The notes under the pieces are model-generated. The model ran no database searches. It was not told the origin of the DNA and saw only the letters and a program-made list of their open reading frames with translations. The translations under genes were made by a program, and so were the position numbers. A stretch of 64,000 nt of DNA, from positions 100,716,709 through 100,780,708 of the forward strand of contig CM066737.1 of assembly GCA_033961575.1 (NCBI GenBank), written 5' to 3'. Below, piece by piece: positions 61,520 to 64,000 of the stretch; position 1 is the stretch's first letter, and every line of letters begins with the position of its first letter. Origin of the DNA: Aselliscus stoliczkanus. Lineage: Eukaryota; Chordata; Mammalia; Chiroptera; Hipposideridae.

Positions 61520-64000
61520 TTTGCAGCCTCCAATTTCAGCCGCGCTTCTGTGGGGCGGTTTGGGGTGGTTCCAACCTCCTCGCCCGGGATGCCAGCGTAG
61601 TGTGAGCTTTTTGGGGGGCTGCTTGTTGAGTACTTGGTGCTGAGTTTCTGAGACTGAGTCGATCCATTATCCATTCTCTTTCCCTATTGGAAGAGGTGGG
61701 AGTCCAGGAAGGACCAAGACTCTCAGACTGTATGTAGTATTTTGAGTTTAAAGGATCAGTAAACTAGTGAATTGATTCCTTATAACATCTTTTGGGATGG
61801 CGACATTGATTTTTGAGGCTTTGATGGTAACCGTGTTTGAACAAAGATGAATAGTGCAGCCTTGCTGTTTTATTGTAAATATGTAAATGAGGAAAAAGAA
61901 AATAAAGGTATATGTGTGGATATTTTTTTTCTGCGTATATAGAGCCTGATGCAAGAATCAGGGACCACGGCAAACTCTGAGGATCCTTGTGAAGTACGGG
62001 AACCCTTCGGTGCTTGGTCTAGAGTCCATCCTGGCCTGCTACATGATTCGCACGGTCATTTCATAGAAAAAGCTCTAACTTTGTCTGTTGGGGATCTCTT
62101 CCTTCCCTCCTCTACCCGGCTGTCCCTGAATTCAGACTGCTCTAGGGTTTTATAACATCAAGTGGTAAACAGGTTTAAGGTTTACAAGTACTGATTTTAC
62201 ACGCATTTTTTTCTGCAAGGTGTTTTATAAAGTAGGGCACATGCTCGAGTCATTTTGGAGCCTGCCTGCAGCAAGCACTGGGTGATGGGATAAGTTTGGC
62301 AGCATTATTCCTCTTTTGGACGACTTCGTAGTCTTTAAAGTTTGATATGGACAACAGAAGGGCTGTTTTTAAGAGTCCTCACTGGAGAATTAGAAAGTGA
62401 TTTTTCAGTGTGTTGACACAGTTTTGCTAAAAAACATCCTATTGGTCTGGCCATTGTAATCTGCCATTTCTCTGGTTATTTCTTTCAGTGGTGTCATGTG
62501 AAACGTAGGTTTCAGCCCTCACCAATGTGCCTTATCTGACAAATTCTTGGTAACTTAGTTCCTTGCACCTTGGAAGCATAATCTTCAAAAAACTTCTAAA
62601 TGTCATGTCTTTTAAAAATTGCTTATGAAGGTTATGTATATATCTAAAGGAATTAATTGGAATTTTTCAAGTTTACTGAAAACTTAGTGGAGTTGTCAAT
62701 AGCTTTACTAGCTCTAGCTGAAAAATCTGTTGATATACACCTGTCTTAAAAATAAAATTTCAGTTAACCTTTGTTATTTTCTTTTGATTATAAAGCCTAA
62801 AGTTTATTGTAGAAAATCTTAACAAATACAGAGTAATCTAATGAAGAAAAATTTTCACCTAGAGGTAGTGACATAGAAATAATTATTGCTATGTTTCCTC
62901 CCACTTTCAAAGTTAGGATTGTAGTATATTTTTCTGTTTCAAATCTCCCTCCCCCTTAACATTATTTCACAAGCATTTTTAATATCAATAAATGTTCTTT
63001 GAGAATGTGCTTCTCATTGGCTATATACCATTCCATCATAAGGAAATGCCATAATTTATTTAACCAATTCCCTTTTGTTTGGATAATTAGGTAGTTTGTG
63101 ATGTTCTATTTTTTTCCATGAACACTGTTAAGTAGCTTTCACAGCAACTCTACACGCCCAGCCTCATGTTTTATGGATGTGAAAACAGAGGCAAAAAAAT
63201 AAATATCGGGCCCAAAGGTCACATTTCTGGATGGCTCCAGAGCCTGAATTGGAACCTACATCATGTGGCTCCCAGTTTAGTACCATTTTCACAACACCAC
63301 ACCCCCTCACACCAGCTAATTACTTTATTCTAATATTTTGGTCTTTTTCAAATAAATGTATTGAATCCAAGTTATATGCAATATAATACTTGAAGGTTAA
63401 ACATGTTCTTTTTTTCAGGCCAACTTTAAGAAATAAAGCCCATTTATATATTATATATTTTGCATAATGTACTTTTTTTTGAGATTCATTAAAATCTAGT
63501 GTATTTGTGGCCAACTCTTTCACATTTTGTGAGATTAAATTTGAATTTTTTCATAACAACATTTACTTTTGTGCTTCATTTCTGCATTATTTATTATCAT
63601 AAAGATTAATATTAACTTTTAGAGAACAAGTTTGGAAATTCATGATCACCACAAAGTCTGGCTATGTAACATCAGTTGTATCATTTAAAAGTCAAAAACA
63701 TATCATTCAACATGTAATAGGATGGGCCAAGTGGTCATGTTTTTTAAATGAGAAGAAAGTTATTGTTCTATAAAATTGGAAGTACTAGAAATAATACTAT
63801 ATGTGTCTGTATACATATGCATAAACATGCATATATATATTTCAAAGCTTCATACTAAGCAATTGATTTCTTAGCTAGTTTGCAATGATTAGAGATATGA
63901 AAATATTTAATGTAATTTTCCAATTAAAATATGTTTTTTAAACACTCCATAACTTTATAAGATGGTTTCCCCTCGAAACTGTTTATTTATCGTGGTATCT
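61520..64000 (+). other. BEND2: Presumed BEND2 intron 1, rest of window
   Basis: Composition returns to AT-rich. A MIR is at about 63,130-63,320 (catgttttatggatgtgaaa, then cagagcctgaattggaacct). No SINE of the main family and no splice-bounded exon were found. Confidence 0.5.

Noticed and set aside
61949..62155. 68-codon frame after a T-rich tract and AG at 61,941, possible second exon of the presumed BEND2
   Set aside because: It runs to a stop without a convincing donor in the right phase, and I recognise no BEND2 sequence in it.

Overview
This is eukaryotic nuclear DNA from a placental mammal. It has large introns with consensus splice sites, L1, L2, MIR and MER2/Tigger fossils, and many copies of a tRNA-derived SINE (box A near GAGTGGCGCGGTGGTTAAGC, box B near GGTTCGAATCC). 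This SINE also occurs in a long composite form ending in AATAAA. The SINE type and the L1 3' ends resemble what I know from bats, most likely Yinpterochiroptera (rhinolophoid-like). That identification is an inference.

Positions 352 to about 43,490 hold the 3' three quarters of SCML2, a Polycomb-group gene, on the + strand. Nine coding exons are resolved: MBT repeat 2 (352-595), the RNA-binding/basic region with an in-frame 54-bp tandem repeat (23,379-23,812), a linker (26,823-26,940), the SLED domain (29,942-30,145 and 30,946-31,125), two linker exons (36,250-36,363 and 37,048-37,260), and the C-terminal SAM/SPM domain (40,258-40,409 and 41,481-41,609). All phases agree, giving 1,788 nt of continuous reading frame (595 residues plus stop). 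Exons for the N-terminus and MBT1 lie before the window. The 3' UTR carries two SINEs and three AATAAA signals.

From 43.5 to 58.4 kb the sequence is intergenic. It contains possible solo LTRs (about 45.3 and 55.1 kb), an old decayed 54-bp minisatellite (46.2-47.0 kb), an L2 copy, a GC-rich CpG-bearing segment (47.6-48.2 kb), a 2-kb almost T-free GACA/CACA array (49.85-51.9 kb), and a KIAA1143 processed pseudogene on the minus strand split by a later L1 insertion (56.6-57.6 kb).

At 58.4-58.7 kb there is a CpG-rich promoter and a short first coding exon (ATG at 58,660, donor at 58,676). In other mammals the gene downstream of SCML2 in the same orientation is BEND2, so this is probably its 5' end. 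The start of its first intron is filled by a 2.4-kb CpG-dense minisatellite (about 54-bp monomer, higher-order structure, repeated EGR1-like and YY1-like words). Three CTCF-like motifs follow within 200 bp. The window ends inside that intron.

The observations that most deserve follow-up are the perfect 54-bp coding repeat in SCML2, the decayed duplicate of its splice acceptor just upstream, and the minisatellite plus CTCF-like block at the presumed BEND2 promoter.
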